In this document: piece after piece, positions 1-7,830 of the stretch | Layout: each line of letters begins with the position of its first letter | Numbering within the stretch: position 1 is the first letter of the stretch | Assembly (NCBI GenBank): GCA_003490025.1 | Contig: DNJC01000060.1 | Location: 93,188-157,187, forward strand | Reading direction: 5' to 3' | Length of the DNA: 64,000 bases | Origin: Geobacter sp. | Lineage (GTDB): Bacteria > Desulfobacterota > Desulfuromonadia > Geobacterales > Geobacteraceae | Notes under the pieces: model-generated | Database searches by the model: none | Told to the model about the DNA's origin: nothing | The model's input: the letters and a program-made list of their open reading frames with translations, nothing else | Made by a program: the position numbers and the translations under genes

Positions 1-81
1 GCGCAGCACTTTTTCGTCCTGTTTCTTTTTCCTGTCCAGCTCTTTCTGGCGCTTTTGGAATTTGAAGTTCGGCTTTGCCAT
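1..81 (-). CDS. Small, very basic hypothetical protein (5' end only)
   Basis: Only the first 27 codons lie in the window; the gene runs off the left edge. The visible protein begins MAKPNFKFQKRQKELDRKKK and is dominated by lysine and arginine, so an RNA- or ribosome-associated role is conceivable but not shown. A purine-rich ribosome-binding sequence (GGGAGAG) sits just before the ATG, which supports the start. It is transcribed divergently from the cold-shock gene. I do not recognise a named family. Confidence 0.6.
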   Translation of the reverse strand, partial: MAKPNFKFQKRQKELDRKKKQDEKVLR

Positions 82-475
82 ATTGATCTCTCCCTAAAGA
101 TTTTGGTCTCAATCCCATAAATTAAATGCACATTGGCTTGGTTTAAGCCATTTATGCGAGAAATTTGGGTGTCATTGTCTACGACAAATGGACTAATAGC
201 AAGTCCATTCTTATCATGAGAGGTCCCACAGAACTTAAAGGTCGGCATTGTCCCAAACTGCTGTATATACAGTCCTATTGGCTGGATGCCGGTGAAATCC
301 TTGCCAAAGGGGAGGGGGGCTGGAATCTCATAGGAGCATCCTATATTTCAAAATGAGTACAATATGAAGGTATATTTAAATAGCTTGCTTTGTAGATACG
401 AAGCTGGTAGGGTGAAGCACGATCTGGAACAGTTCCGGATAAATTCAGAAAAACACATTTGGAGAAAGAAAGTAC
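82..475. other. Intergenic region with a 12-bp palindrome
   Basis: This is the divergent spacer between the small basic protein and the cold-shock gene. It contains the perfect palindrome CTGTATATACAG at 261-272, whose spacing (CTGT-N4-ACAG) does not match an E. coli-type LexA box. An open frame at 165-356 has no recognisable family or ribosome-binding site and was not accepted as a gene. The last 100 bases probably form the cold-shock leader. Confidence 0.4.
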
Positions 476-676
476 ATGGCAAACGGAACAGTAAAATGGT
501 TTAACGACAGCAAGGGGTTTGGGTTTCTGGAGCAGGAAAATGGCGAGGACGTATTCTGCCACTTTTCCGCCATCAGCGGAGACGGGTTTAAATCCCTTGT
601 TGAAGGTGATAGCGTGACTTTCGACGTAGTCAAAGGGCCGAAGGGCCTCCAGGCTGCCAACGTGAAAAGGGTCTAG
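476..676 (+). CDS. Cold-shock domain protein (CspA family)
   Basis: A 66-residue single-domain cold-shock protein, the usual length for the family. It has the RNP1-like motif KGFGFLEQ (about residues 13-20) and an RNP2-like VFCHF (about 27-31), the aromatic surface that binds single-stranded RNA or DNA. CSPs act as RNA chaperones in the cytoplasm and assist translation or antitermination. The ATG follows a GGAGAAAG-type ribosome-binding site. The gene stands alone and is followed by a strong terminator at 741-775. Many paralogues exist in such genomes, so no specific symbol is assigned. Confidence 0.95.
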   Translation: MANGTVKWFNDSKGFGFLEQENGEDVFCHFSAISGDGFKSLVEGDSVTFDVVKGPKGLQAANVKRV

Positions 677-1019
677 GTAAAGTACCAGGCGGGGCGGCAG
701 TCGGTTCCTGCACCGTCCGAGAAAAGGCTTTACACATGGATGAGGCCCCTGGTTTACCAGGGGCCTCAACTTTTTGTGGTCCCTTCACCGGCCCGCCTCG
801 ATGATTATCTTCATCCACTTCTCCACGAATGATGGGGAACCTTCCGCGACTTTTTTCTGAACTCCTTTCCTGCGGTCCGCTTTCCATCGTTGCTCAGCCA
901 GCCTTGTACATGAGGCGACAGCTAAATGAGTGCAAGTAGCCTGCGTCGACTGTTGGTGATCGTGTACCACCGTCGGGCGTTTCGAAGTTACTGTTGCAAA
1001 ACTAATGCGGAGGAAAGAC
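677..1019. other. Intergenic region, no convincing gene
   Basis: Apart from the terminator at 741-775, nothing was identified. A minus-strand open frame (785-1027) encodes a basic C-terminal stretch but has no ribosome-binding site or recognised family, and could at most be a gene remnant. The last bases hold the GGAGGAAAG ribosome-binding site for the next gene. Confidence 0.4.
741..775 (+). terminator. Rho-independent terminator after the cold-shock gene
   Basis: A perfect 12-bp stem (TGAGGCCCCTGG paired with CCAGGGGCCTCA) with a 4-base loop is followed by ACTTTTT. Confidence 0.9.
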
Positions 1020-1295
1020 ATGTCCATCAGAAGAGGAGACGTAGTGAGCCATTCAATAGCTGTTGAATGGGGCGTTGGTAAGGTGGTCGAGGTGAGTCCT
1101 TACAGGGTTTCTATAGAGTTCTGCGATGGGACCACGAGGAAGATAGCCTGCTCGCATTTCACGAGTCTGCTGCCGGCCGCACCGGCTTTATTCATTCCGA
1201 TTTCCGCCCCGCCCCAGAAGGCTCCTGCCAAGGCTCCCAGAGCGAAAAAGGTGGCAGCCGCAAAGCAGCCGGCCGCAAAGCAACCGGCCACCTGA
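1020..1295 (+). CDS. DUF3553-like protein with Lys/Ala/Pro-rich tail
   Basis: A 91-residue protein. Residues 1-50 form a small beta-rich domain (RRGDVV, WGVGKVVEV, VSIEFCDGTTRKI) resembling DUF3553-like proteins, SH3-like folds of unknown function that sometimes resemble nucleic-acid-binding KOW/CarD-type modules. The last 30 residues are a histone-H1-like tail of Lys, Ala and Pro including repeated KQPAA units. The start at 1020 is preferred over an upstream in-frame ATG at 1005 because GGAGGAAAG lies immediately before it. A role in nucleic-acid binding is inference only. Confidence 0.7.
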   Translation: MSIRRGDVVSHSIAVEWGVGKVVEVSPYRVSIEFCDGTTRKIACSHFTSLLPAAPALFIPISAPPQKAPAKAPRAKKVAAAKQPAAKQPAT

Positions 1296-1318
1296 GCGCA
1301 GATGACATAGCAGTTACG

Positions 1319-1353
1319 AGGCACTTGGCTACATAAGCTGGGTGCCTTTTTCT
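1319..1353 (+). terminator. Probable terminator after the DUF3553-like gene
   Basis: An AGGCAC / GTGCCT stem with a partly paired interior is followed directly by TTTTTCTTT, 23 bases after the stop codon. Confidence 0.6.
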
Positions 1354-1397
1354 TTGAGGGCGCATCCACGAAGGGGTTGTGTTGCCCGGGGCAGGCT

Positions 1398-1434
1398 CCC
1401 TCACCCCAACCCTCTCCCGGAGGGCGAGGGAGAG
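1398..1434. repeat. GC-rich interspersed palindrome (family B)
   Basis: Reads CCCTCACCCC, CCCTCTCCCGGAGGGCGAGG and related bases. The same element recurs in either orientation at 19450, 19559, 23706, 27650, 32891, 32966, 51992, 52100, 58872 and 61242. All copies are intergenic, typical of REP-like elements. Confidence 0.85.
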
Positions 1435-1455
1435 ATCGCGACGGGGCCGGGCAAT

Positions 1456-1491
1456 GAAAAAAGGCGCCTGGCTGTTATGCCAAGCGCCTTT
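1456..1491 (-). terminator. Terminator of the decarboxylase operon
   Basis: On the minus strand AAAGGCGC-TTGGC pairs with GCCAG-GCGCCTTT (one G-U pair) and runs into a stretch of six T residues. It lies 57 bases beyond the decarboxylase stop. Confidence 0.8.
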
Positions 1492-1547
1492 GCCCGAAGG
1501 GCCGCTCGTTCAGTGTTGCGTCGACTGGCTTTTCTGCCGGCGCCGTC

Positions 1548-2813
1548 CTAGGGCGCCGCGGGGAGCACGCAGGGCTCGAAGTTGTAGGTGGCGAAATAGT
1601 CTTCCACCGTCTCGGCCCTGCGGATGAGTTCCACGCGGCCGTCGGCGCGCAGCATCAGCTCCTTGGGACGCAGCCTGCCGTTGTACTGGAACCCCATGGC
1701 GTGGCCGTGGGCCCCGGAGTCGTGGATGACCAGGATGTCGCCGTCTTCCACCGGCGGGAGCTCGCGCTGAATGGCGAACTTGTCGTTGTTCTCGCAGAGC
1801 GAGCCGACCACGTCGTACACCTCGCTCCTCTCATGGCCGTCCTTGCCGAGCACGTCGATGTGGTGGTAGGAGCCGTAAAGCGCCGGACGCATGAGCGACG
1901 ACATGCAGGCGTCAACGCCGATGTAATTCCGGTAGGTCTCCTTGCTGTTGATCGCGGTCGTTACCAGGACGCCGTGCGGGCCGGTCATGAAACGTCCGCT
2001 CTCCATGAACATCGCCGGTGCATGACCGTGGCGCTTGCGGAAGCCGTCGAAAAGCGCGGTGACTTCGGCCGACATCTTGGGGAGGTCGAGCGGCTTCTGG
2101 TCCGGGCGGTAGGGGATGCCGAAACCGCCGCCGATGTTGACGAACTCGAACTTGATGCCGAGCGCCGCTTCAACTTCCTCGGCTACTTCCAGGACCATGC
2201 GGGCGGTCTCGACGATGTAGGTGTAGTCGAGTTCGTTGGAGGCGACCATGGTGTGCAGCCCGAAGCGGGTGGCGCCCCGCTCCTTGGCGCGGCGGTACGC
2301 CTCGACGACCTGCTCGTGCGACACGCCGTACTTCGCCTCTTCGGGATTGCCGATGATGACGTTGCCGGTGCGGCGCGGCCCCGGGTTGTAGCGGAAGCAG
2401 ATCATCTCCGGGAAAACCGGAACCTTGTCGATCAGGGAGACGTCGTCCAGGTTCAGGATGCATCCGCCGTCCAGCGCGGCGAACTCGAACTCCTCCTGGC
2501 TGGTGTTGTTGGAGGTGAACATGATGTCCTGCGGTTTGGCGCCGAGTTCCCGGGCCAGGATCACTTCCGGGATGGAGCTGCAGTCAAACCCGAACCCCAT
2601 TTCCTTCATCAGCTTGAGCACCTCGCGGTTGGGGAGCGCCTTCACCGCATAGAACTCACGGAATCCGGGGATCCCGGAGAAGGCGTCGAGAAGCTGGCTT
2701 CCCGTTTCCCGGATGCCGGCCTCGTCGTAGAGGTGGAAGGGGGTCTGGAAATGCTGCTGAATCTCGGGAATACGGTGGAACAGGCGGTCCTTGAAAGAAG
2801 CTGACATCGGCAT
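1548..2813 (-). CDS. PLP-dependent decarboxylase, diaminopimelate/ornithine type (LysA-like)
   Basis: A 421-residue fold-type III PLP decarboxylase. FYAVKALPN (about residue 54) contains the lysine that forms the Schiff base. GGGFGIPYR is the phosphate-binding glycine loop, and SLCENNDKF carries the conserved catalytic cysteine of the dimer partner. The family decarboxylates meso-diaminopimelate to lysine or related amino acids; exact specificity cannot be settled by eye. The ATG follows GAGGAG at suitable spacing, with an alternative ATG two codons in. It lies 15 bases downstream of the Lrp regulator, so amino-acid-responsive co-transcription is likely. Confidence 0.85.
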   Translation of the reverse strand: MPMSASFKDRLFHRIPEIQQHFQTPFHLYDEAGIRETGSQLLDAFSGIPGFREFYAVKALPNREVLKLMKEMGFGFDCSSIPEVILARELGAKPQDIMFTSNNTSQEEFEFAALDGGCILNLDDVSLIDKVPVFPEMICFRYNPGPRRTGNVIIGNPEEAKYGVSHEQVVEAYRRAKERGATRFGLHTMVASNELDYTYIVETARMVLEVAEEVEAALGIKFEFVNIGGGFGIPYRPDQKPLDLPKMSAEVTALFDGFRKRHGHAPAMFMESGRFMTGPHGVLVTTAINSKETYRNYIGVDACMSSLMRPALYGSYHHIDVLGKDGHERSEVYDVVGSLCENNDKFAIQRELPPVEDGDILVIHDSGAHGHAMGFQYNGRLRPKELMLRADGRVELIRRAETVEDYFATYNFEPCVLPAAP

Positions 2814-2828
2814 AAACTCGGTTCTCCT

Positions 2829-3305
2829 CTACGGTGATTTGAATATATCGTGCGACGCTGGTTTCAGATCCACCCTTCTGGTCTCCTTGACCGTCTCCAG
2901 GACGACCTGGGTCCGGGTCGATTTGACCCCCTTCAGGGGCTGGATCTGCTGGCGCAGCATTCTTGCGAGGGTGGTATGGTCGGCGGTCCTCACCTTCACC
3001 AGGAAGCCGTCCGGCCCAACCACCTGGTGCACTTCCTGGACCGACGGGATGGCGGCGAGCGCCCGGGCGGTTTCGTCGGCGGTCCCGTTCGACTCGATGA
3101 AGACGAATGCGGAGAGCCCCTGGTGGAAACAGGCGGGGTTCAGCCTCACCTCGTAACCCTCGATGATCCCCCGCTCCTCCAGCTTCCGGATCCGCTCCAA
3201 AACGGCGGACGGCGCCATCCCGACCTGCCGGGCTACCTCGGCGTTGGGGATGCGCGCTTTTTCCTGAAGTATTTCCAGAATGTGGAGATCTATTTCGTCA
3301 ATCAT
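2829..3305 (-). CDS. Lrp/AsnC-family transcriptional regulator
   Basis: A 158-residue regulator. The N-terminal winged helix-turn-helix begins IDEIDLHILEILQEKARIPN and continues through VGMAPSAVLERIRKLEERGII. The C-terminal RAM ligand-binding domain spans about residues 65-145. Lrp-type proteins bind amino acids and act as octamers on nearby promoters. The ATG at 3305 has AGAGGTG upstream; the longer frame from GTG at 3317 has none. A good sigma-70 promoter lies just upstream, and the decarboxylase follows in the same operon, its likely target. Confidence 0.9.
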   Translation of the reverse strand: MIDEIDLHILEILQEKARIPNAEVARQVGMAPSAVLERIRKLEERGIIEGYEVRLNPACFHQGLSAFVFIESNGTADETARALAAIPSVQEVHQVVGPDGFLVKVRTADHTTLARMLRQQIQPLKGVKSTRTQVVLETVKETRRVDLKPASHDIFKSP

Positions 3306-3329
3306 TCTTGTATACACCTCTTGCGGCGA

Positions 3330-3358
3330 ATGATATTCTTTTCAAGGTGTCTTGTAAA
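3330..3358 (-). promoter_or_regulatory. Sigma-70 promoter for lrp-decarboxylase operon
   Basis: On the minus strand TTTACA, a 17-base spacer, and TATCAT lie 25 bases before the Lrp ATG. Confidence 0.7.
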
Positions 3359-3610
3359 GAATTATTTCCTGTCTTTCGCGCACTTCCGCAGGCTTTCCGG
3401 CCACGGAGAGATCGACCGCTTGACAAGGGCGGTTGAAGGGGGCGGGGTGCGGGAGGCATCGTTAAAATCTTTGACATTACTTCGCCGCTACACTAATCTT
3501 CGCCTCAGCGGTAAGCATCTCTATATTATGTACTTGCTCGCCTGTGCGTCGCTTCAAGCGTGCCCGCGCCAGGTGCTTACGAAAATATCTGTGATGAAGT
3601 GAGGATTTTC
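3359..3610. other. Divergent intergenic region
   Basis: This separates the Lrp operon from the secreted TPR-like gene. Apart from the two promoters annotated on either side, I see no gene or RNA in it. Confidence 0.4.
3471..3499 (+). promoter_or_regulatory. Sigma-70 promoter for the secreted TPR-like gene
   Basis: A perfect TTGACA, a 17-base spacer and TAATCT give a predicted start near 3506 and a leader of about 105 bases. Confidence 0.7.
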
Positions 3611-4342
3611 ATGCGCGCGCTTCGTATGCTGGTGCCGGCACTGTTCCTGGCTCTCCTGGTCTCCCCGTCCGCTTCCTACGCGGAACCAGGCGAGGCCACC
3701 ATGCTGGAGCAGGCCAGGTTCAATTATGAAAAAGGAAGTTACTACATCGCGGCAACGTGGCTGGAAAGAACCCTGACCAGCTACCCGAGGACTCCGCAGC
3801 GTGAGGAACTCCTCCTGATGATCGCGAAGTGCTACGCCACCACCTGGCGGGAAGACAAAGCGGCACAGACCGTGCGGACCCTGCAGAAATACTACCCGAA
3901 TGCCGCCGCCACGCTGGAACCGGCACTGCTCAAGCTGGTTGAGAGTGATCCTTACGGGGCTGCCGAAACCCCCGGACCTGAGCTTTGGGCGCCTCCCCCG
4001 AAAGTGCAAAAAGCGCCGACGCCTGCTCCGCCCCAAGCGGCCGATGCCGCGCCGGCTCAAGGCGGGAAGGGCGCCGCGCCGCCGGTCGCTACCGCTGCTG
4101 CCCAACCCGCGCAGGCGACCAAACCTGCGGTTATGTACATTCCTTCGGGCCGTGCCCGCATTCGGGAAACGGTAGGGTTGGGTCCCGTCGGCATGGATGC
4201 CGCGCTGCAAGCGCGTGCCGCAAAAGTGCCCGCAGCGGTTTCCTTACCTCCCGCATCCATGTCAGGCGCCGGTCGACCGGCTGCCGCCGCGCCTGCGGAT
4301 AGCACCGCCGCCGTGAAGAAGGATGCTGCAGTTTCCCCTTAG
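3611..4342 (+). CDS. Exported TPR-like protein with Ala/Pro-rich C-terminus
   Basis: A 243-residue protein with a signal peptide (MRALRMLVPALFLALLVSPS, probable cleavage after SYA). Residues 35-105 form helical TPR-like repeats (ARFNYEKGSYYIAATWLERT, LLLMIAKCYATTWREDKAAQ) of the kind seen in BamD/YbgF-like periplasmic scaffolds. The rest is low-complexity Ala/Pro with no motif. There is no lipobox cysteine, so it is probably soluble and periplasmic. The start at 3611 is chosen because GAGG sits 8 bases upstream and the signal peptide begins there. Function is unknown. Confidence 0.75.
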   Translation: MRALRMLVPALFLALLVSPSASYAEPGEATMLEQARFNYEKGSYYIAATWLERTLTSYPRTPQREELLLMIAKCYATTWREDKAAQTVRTLQKYYPNAAATLEPALLKLVESDPYGAAETPGPELWAPPPKVQKAPTPAPPQAADAAPAQGGKGAAPPVATAAAQPAQATKPAVMYIPSGRARIRETVGLGPVGMDAALQARAAKVPAAVSLPPASMSGAGRPAAAAPADSTAAVKKDAAVSP

Positions 4343-4483
4343 GCTACCCGATTGGCGCCAATCTTCTTGCTCTCACAATCTCCCCCTCCCCGACCAGGGG
4401 GCCCTGGACCCTCAGGACGGTGAAGTCTGGCGAGAAGAAGTAAGACGCGGGAAGCAAGCAGATTTTGTGAACGCAGCTGACAA

Positions 4484-4516
4484 AAAAGGCGCCCGGGAAA
4501 AAACCGGGCGCCTTTT
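4484..4516. terminator. Bidirectional terminator between convergent genes
   Basis: A perfect stem, AAAGGCGCCCGG paired with CCGGGCGCCTTT, has T runs on both strands. It can end both the TPR-like gene and the MCP-PilZ gene. Confidence 0.9.
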
Positions 4517-4543
4517 TACGTTGAGCCGGGACGGAAGGAGACG

Positions 4544-6115
4544 TCAGGAGAAACGGGCGTTCTTCTTGAAATGCTGGAAACAGGACTCGATCCGCTGCTG
4601 CTGTGCCGGATTGAGCGTCCGGAATTCAAGGCCGCAGGTCGTGCAGCTGTCGCTGCTGCGAGACCAGACCACCCGCGCAGTCACCTTGAGCGGAGTCTGG
4701 TGCTCATACTCATCGAGGGAACTCCCCGGGGTCATGATGTCGAGCTCCACCTGAGAGCCGCGCTCCAGCCCGTCTGAATCCGACAGGCGCAGTTGCAGCC
4801 CCGTGATGCTGAAATCGCTTGTGATTCCCTTGATCTCCTGCTGTGTCCCCGGCCTGCGCACCAGGACCAGCAGGCCGTTGTTGGCGCGCGGGTAGCGACG
4901 CTGCTCGTTCTCCTTCTGCTCGATCGTGGTGTCGGTGCTGAAGGTGAAGTTCTCAAGAAGCCGGTTGAACTGCTTGGTCACCGCGTTCAGGTCCTCGCTG
5001 ATGGTGGCCGTCACCCCGATTTTCGAGCTGTTGTCCTTGATGGTGTAAAAGAGGGAGTCCTGGCTTTTTTGAAGCTCGGAAAGCGTCTCCATCTGCGACC
5101 TGCTCGCCTCGGATATCTGCTGGCTCGCCGAGGATGAGTGCCGCACCGACGCCACCATGGTTTCTATGATCTGCGCAGTCTGCAGCGTCTTCTGCTCCCC
5201 GCCGTTCACCCTCTCCACGATCCGCTCCATGGTCCGCATGGTCGCGCCGACCTGCCCGGTCAACTCGGTGATGATCCTGGTTATCTCCTGGGTTTCGCGC
5301 GAGGTCCGGTTGGCGAGGTTGCGCACCTCGTCCGCGACCACGGCGAAGCCGCGCCCCTGTTCTCCGGCGCGTGCAGCCTCGATGGCGGCGTTCAGCGCCA
5401 GCAGGTTGGTCTGGTCGGCTATGTCGGTGATGCTGGCGATGATCGTGTGGATCTGCTCCCCCACCTGGTTCAGCGCGGCGGTTTCCTCGGTGGCCCGGTT
5501 CACCTCCGCCACGGTGAGCCGCATCTGCTCGATGTTCTCGCGGGTGGCCTGAAGCCCCTGTTCGGCCTCCCGCTCCGTTTCCAGGGAGTTGCCGAGCATC
5601 GTCTCCGATAGCTCGCGCACCGATTCGGACATCATGCGCACCTCGCCCGTCGCGGCGGAGACGTCCAGCACCCGCTGCTGCTGCGACTTGCTGGTCTGGG
5701 ATATCTCGTTCGATATCTCCGCTATCTGGAACGAGGACTGCTCCATCTGCAGGCTGGCGCCGTGGATGTTGCGCAGCACCTCGGTGAGCTTTCCCACCAT
5801 GCCACGCATGGCGATCAGTATCCTGCTTATCTCGTTGGTGCGCTTGACCACGATCTCCTGGCTCAGGTCCCCTTGCGAGAGCCTGTCCAGGTGGGCGATG
5901 GTGCGTGTGATGGCGCTGGTGATGCCCCAGATGTTGATGCCGCCGAAAATGGCTCCCAGCAGGATGAACAGCAGCGCCGCTCCCACCTGCAAAAGCCGTG
6001 AGTCCAGTGTGCCGGCCATGGTTGCGGCCAGGATGCAGGCACTGTAGCAGAGGCAGAGAATGGTGAGTCTGGTCCTGATGGTGAGACAGAGGTAGTAATG
6101 CCAAAGTATTCCCAT
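4544..6115 (-). CDS. Methyl-accepting chemotaxis protein with C-terminal PilZ domain
   Basis: A 523-residue chemoreceptor. Two transmembrane helices near the N-terminus have almost no loop between them, so there is no periplasmic sensor. HAMP follows, then the signalling coiled coil with the conserved hairpin tip (DIADQTNLLALNAAIEAARA). Residues from about 406 form a PilZ domain with both c-di-GMP motifs: RRYPR (RxxxR) and DFSITG (DxSxxG). The receptor should therefore sense membrane or cytoplasmic state and c-di-GMP. The ATG at 6115 has AAGGAG upstream and lies downstream of a sigma-28 promoter, so the longer frame to 6391 is rejected. Confidence 0.92.
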   Translation of the reverse strand: MGILWHYYLCLTIRTRLTILCLCYSACILAATMAGTLDSRLLQVGAALLFILLGAIFGGINIWGITSAITRTIAHLDRLSQGDLSQEIVVKRTNEISRILIAMRGMVGKLTEVLRNIHGASLQMEQSSFQIAEISNEISQTSKSQQQRVLDVSAATGEVRMMSESVRELSETMLGNSLETEREAEQGLQATRENIEQMRLTVAEVNRATEETAALNQVGEQIHTIIASITDIADQTNLLALNAAIEAARAGEQGRGFAVVADEVRNLANRTSRETQEITRIITELTGQVGATMRTMERIVERVNGGEQKTLQTAQIIETMVASVRHSSSASQQISEASRSQMETLSELQKSQDSLFYTIKDNSSKIGVTATISEDLNAVTKQFNRLLENFTFSTDTTIEQKENEQRRYPRANNGLLVLVRRPGTQQEIKGITSDFSITGLQLRLSDSDGLERGSQVELDIMTPGSSLDEYEHQTPLKVTARVVWSRSSDSCTTCGLEFRTLNPAQQQRIESCFQHFKKNARFS

Positions 6116-6156
6116 CCGCGGGTGCTCCTTTCCCGTTCTATTTGCTGCTTCTATAG

Positions 6157-6183
6157 CAATCGGCTCACTTACAGAAAGGTTTA
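6157..6183 (-). promoter_or_regulatory. Sigma-28 (FliA) promoter for the MCP-PilZ gene
   Basis: On the minus strand TAAA, exactly 15 bases, then GCCGATTG (consensus TAAA-N15-GCCGATAA). It places transcription start before the ATG at 6115. Confidence 0.65.
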
Positions 6184-6276
6184 ATAAAAAATTCACTGTC
6201 TCAAAGCGGTAGCGCCTTTGCCGGGCTGAAACAGCACCGACACCATTTGAATGAGAGACCGTGGCTAGATAAATAT

Positions 6277-6303
6277 TAAAGCCGCGCCTTAATCGTCCGA
6301 AAA
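6277..6303 (+). promoter_or_regulatory. Sigma-28 promoter for the divergent chemoreceptor
   Basis: TAAA, 15 bases, then TCCGAAAA, matching 6 of 8 positions of GCCGATAA. It lies about 113 bases before the ATG at 6416. Confidence 0.5.
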
Positions 6304-6415
6304 GGGACGGTAGGGGAATAAGTACAGCAGGCCGGGAAGGTGCCTTCTGTCCCGTCGTTTCAGCCGCCAGTGAAAAAGATCCTTGCTGCATAGGGGGAAA
6401 GGTTGAGGAGAGGTC

Positions 6416-7594
6416 ATGAATTTTCTACTTGATACCTACCTGCATCTGCGCATCCGCACCCGCATCGTCTTTCTCTGCATCTGCTACAGCTTCTGCATGG
6501 TCTTTGCCGTGGTGGCGGGCCGTTCCTTCTCGCTTGCCCTCTCCGTTATCTCCACCACGGTCTTCCTGCTCCTGGGAGCGTTCTTCAGCGGCCTGCTCTT
6601 TTGGTCGGTGAACGACGCACTGAATCGGATCATCGGGTTCCTCGACACCATGATCAAGGGAGACCTCAGCAACCCGGTATCGGCCAAGCGCAACAACGAA
6701 ATCAGCACCATCATCCGCTCCATCGATTCGCTGCAGACCACCATGCGGGACATCATCAGGCAGATACAGCAGAGTTCGGAACAGGTGGCGAGGAGCTCGC
6801 ACCAGTTGCAGGAAAGCGCGGAGCAGATATCGGCCGGGACGGACAACGTCGCCTCCCAGACCAACTCGGTGGCGGTGGCCAGCGAGGAGATGGCGGCCAC
6901 CTCCAGCGACATAGCGCGCAACTGCCTGAACGCGGCGGAAAATTCCAATCGCGCCAGCCGCACGGCCAGTTCCGGCGCCGATGTGGTGCGCCAGACGACC
7001 CTCGGGATGGAGCGGATCGCGAGCCGCGTCAAGGGGGCCGCCCGGACCGTCGAGGAACTGGGGTCGAGGTCCGACCAGATCGATGCGATCATCAGGACCA
7101 TCCAGGACATCGCGGACCAGACCAACCTGCTGGCTCTGAACGCGGCCATCGAGGCGGCACGCGCCGGCGAGCAGGGGCGCGGCTTCGCCGTTGTTGCCGA
7201 CGAGGTGCGCGCCCTGGCCGAGCGGACCACCGGCGCCACCCGCGAGATAGGGGAGATGATCAAGGCGATACAGGGCGGGACCAAGGGGGCGATAGCCGCC
7301 ATCGAGGAAGGCGTGGCCGAGGTGGAGAAGGGGGCGGAGTTCTCGGCGAGGTCGGGACAGGCCCTGGAAGAGATACTGGCCCAGGTGAGCGAGGTGAGTT
7401 CCCAGATCAACCAGATAACGACCGCCGCCCAGCAGCAGACCTCCACCACCGACGAGATCACCCGCAGCATGCAGCAGATAACGGACGTGGTGCATCAAAC
7501 CGGCAGGAGCGTCACCGAGACGGCCTCCGCGGCGTCCACCCTTGCCGCGCAGTCGGAGGAGCTGCAGCGTCTGGTTAGGCAGTTCAAGCTGTAA
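6416..7594 (+). CDS. Methyl-accepting chemotaxis protein without periplasmic sensor
   Basis: A 392-residue receptor closely related in its N-terminal half to the divergent MCP-PilZ protein (shared LRIRTRIVFLCICYS-type start). Two adjacent transmembrane helices (about residues 17-65) leave only a tiny extracellular loop. HAMP and the standard signalling hairpin (DIADQTNLLALNAAIEAARA, GRGFAVVADEVRALAERT) follow, and the protein ends at EELQRLVRQFKL without PilZ. It would signal through CheA/CheW. GAGGAGAGG precedes the ATG. Confidence 0.92.
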   Translation: MNFLLDTYLHLRIRTRIVFLCICYSFCMVFAVVAGRSFSLALSVISTTVFLLLGAFFSGLLFWSVNDALNRIIGFLDTMIKGDLSNPVSAKRNNEISTIIRSIDSLQTTMRDIIRQIQQSSEQVARSSHQLQESAEQISAGTDNVASQTNSVAVASEEMAATSSDIARNCLNAAENSNRASRTASSGADVVRQTTLGMERIASRVKGAARTVEELGSRSDQIDAIIRTIQDIADQTNLLALNAAIEAARAGEQGRGFAVVADEVRALAERTTGATREIGEMIKAIQGGTKGAIAAIEEGVAEVEKGAEFSARSGQALEEILAQVSEVSSQINQITTAAQQQTSTTDEITRSMQQITDVVHQTGRSVTETASAASTLAAQSEELQRLVRQFKL

Positions 7595-7762
7595 AGACGG
7601 CAAAATCAGATTCGTCCTGACCCGCTTCCCCCCATCCCCGTCCGCCTTGCCTGCCTGAGTTTCACCTGGTCCGCCTCGCGCATGATCTTTGTTGTAGGCT
7701 GCGATGCTGGCGAAAGGATATGTCGCCATCGGTATACGGGTCAGCGCGGCTGCCATAGACAG

Positions 7763-7803
7763 CAAAACGGCAGCACCGGGGATGGGAACCCGGCGCTGCC
7801 GTT
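7763..7803 (-). terminator. Terminator of the Cache/PAS chemoreceptor
   Basis: A 15-bp stem with one G-U pair (AACGGCAGCGCCGGG against CCCGGTGCTGCCGTT on the minus strand) runs into TTTT in minus-strand direction, just after the stop codon. Confidence 0.75.
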
Positions 7804-7830
7804 AGCGCCGATCGGATGAACTTCTACAGG

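Noticed and set aside
261..272. CTGTATATACAG as a LexA box
   Set aside because: The half-site spacing is 4 rather than 8 bases and no SOS gene is adjacent.
165..356. 63-codon frame before the cold-shock gene
   Set aside because: No ribosome-binding site, no family, and it spans a palindrome-bearing regulatory spacer.
785..1027. Minus-strand 80-codon frame with a basic C-terminus
   Set aside because: Its end looks protein-like, but there is no ribosome-binding site, no recognised family, and it overlaps the start of the DUF3553-like gene; at most a remnant.
4350..4363. GATTGGCGCCAATC perfect palindrome after the TPR-like gene
   Set aside because: No T run or promoter association; the real terminator is at 4484-4516. 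It may be chance or a minor binding site.
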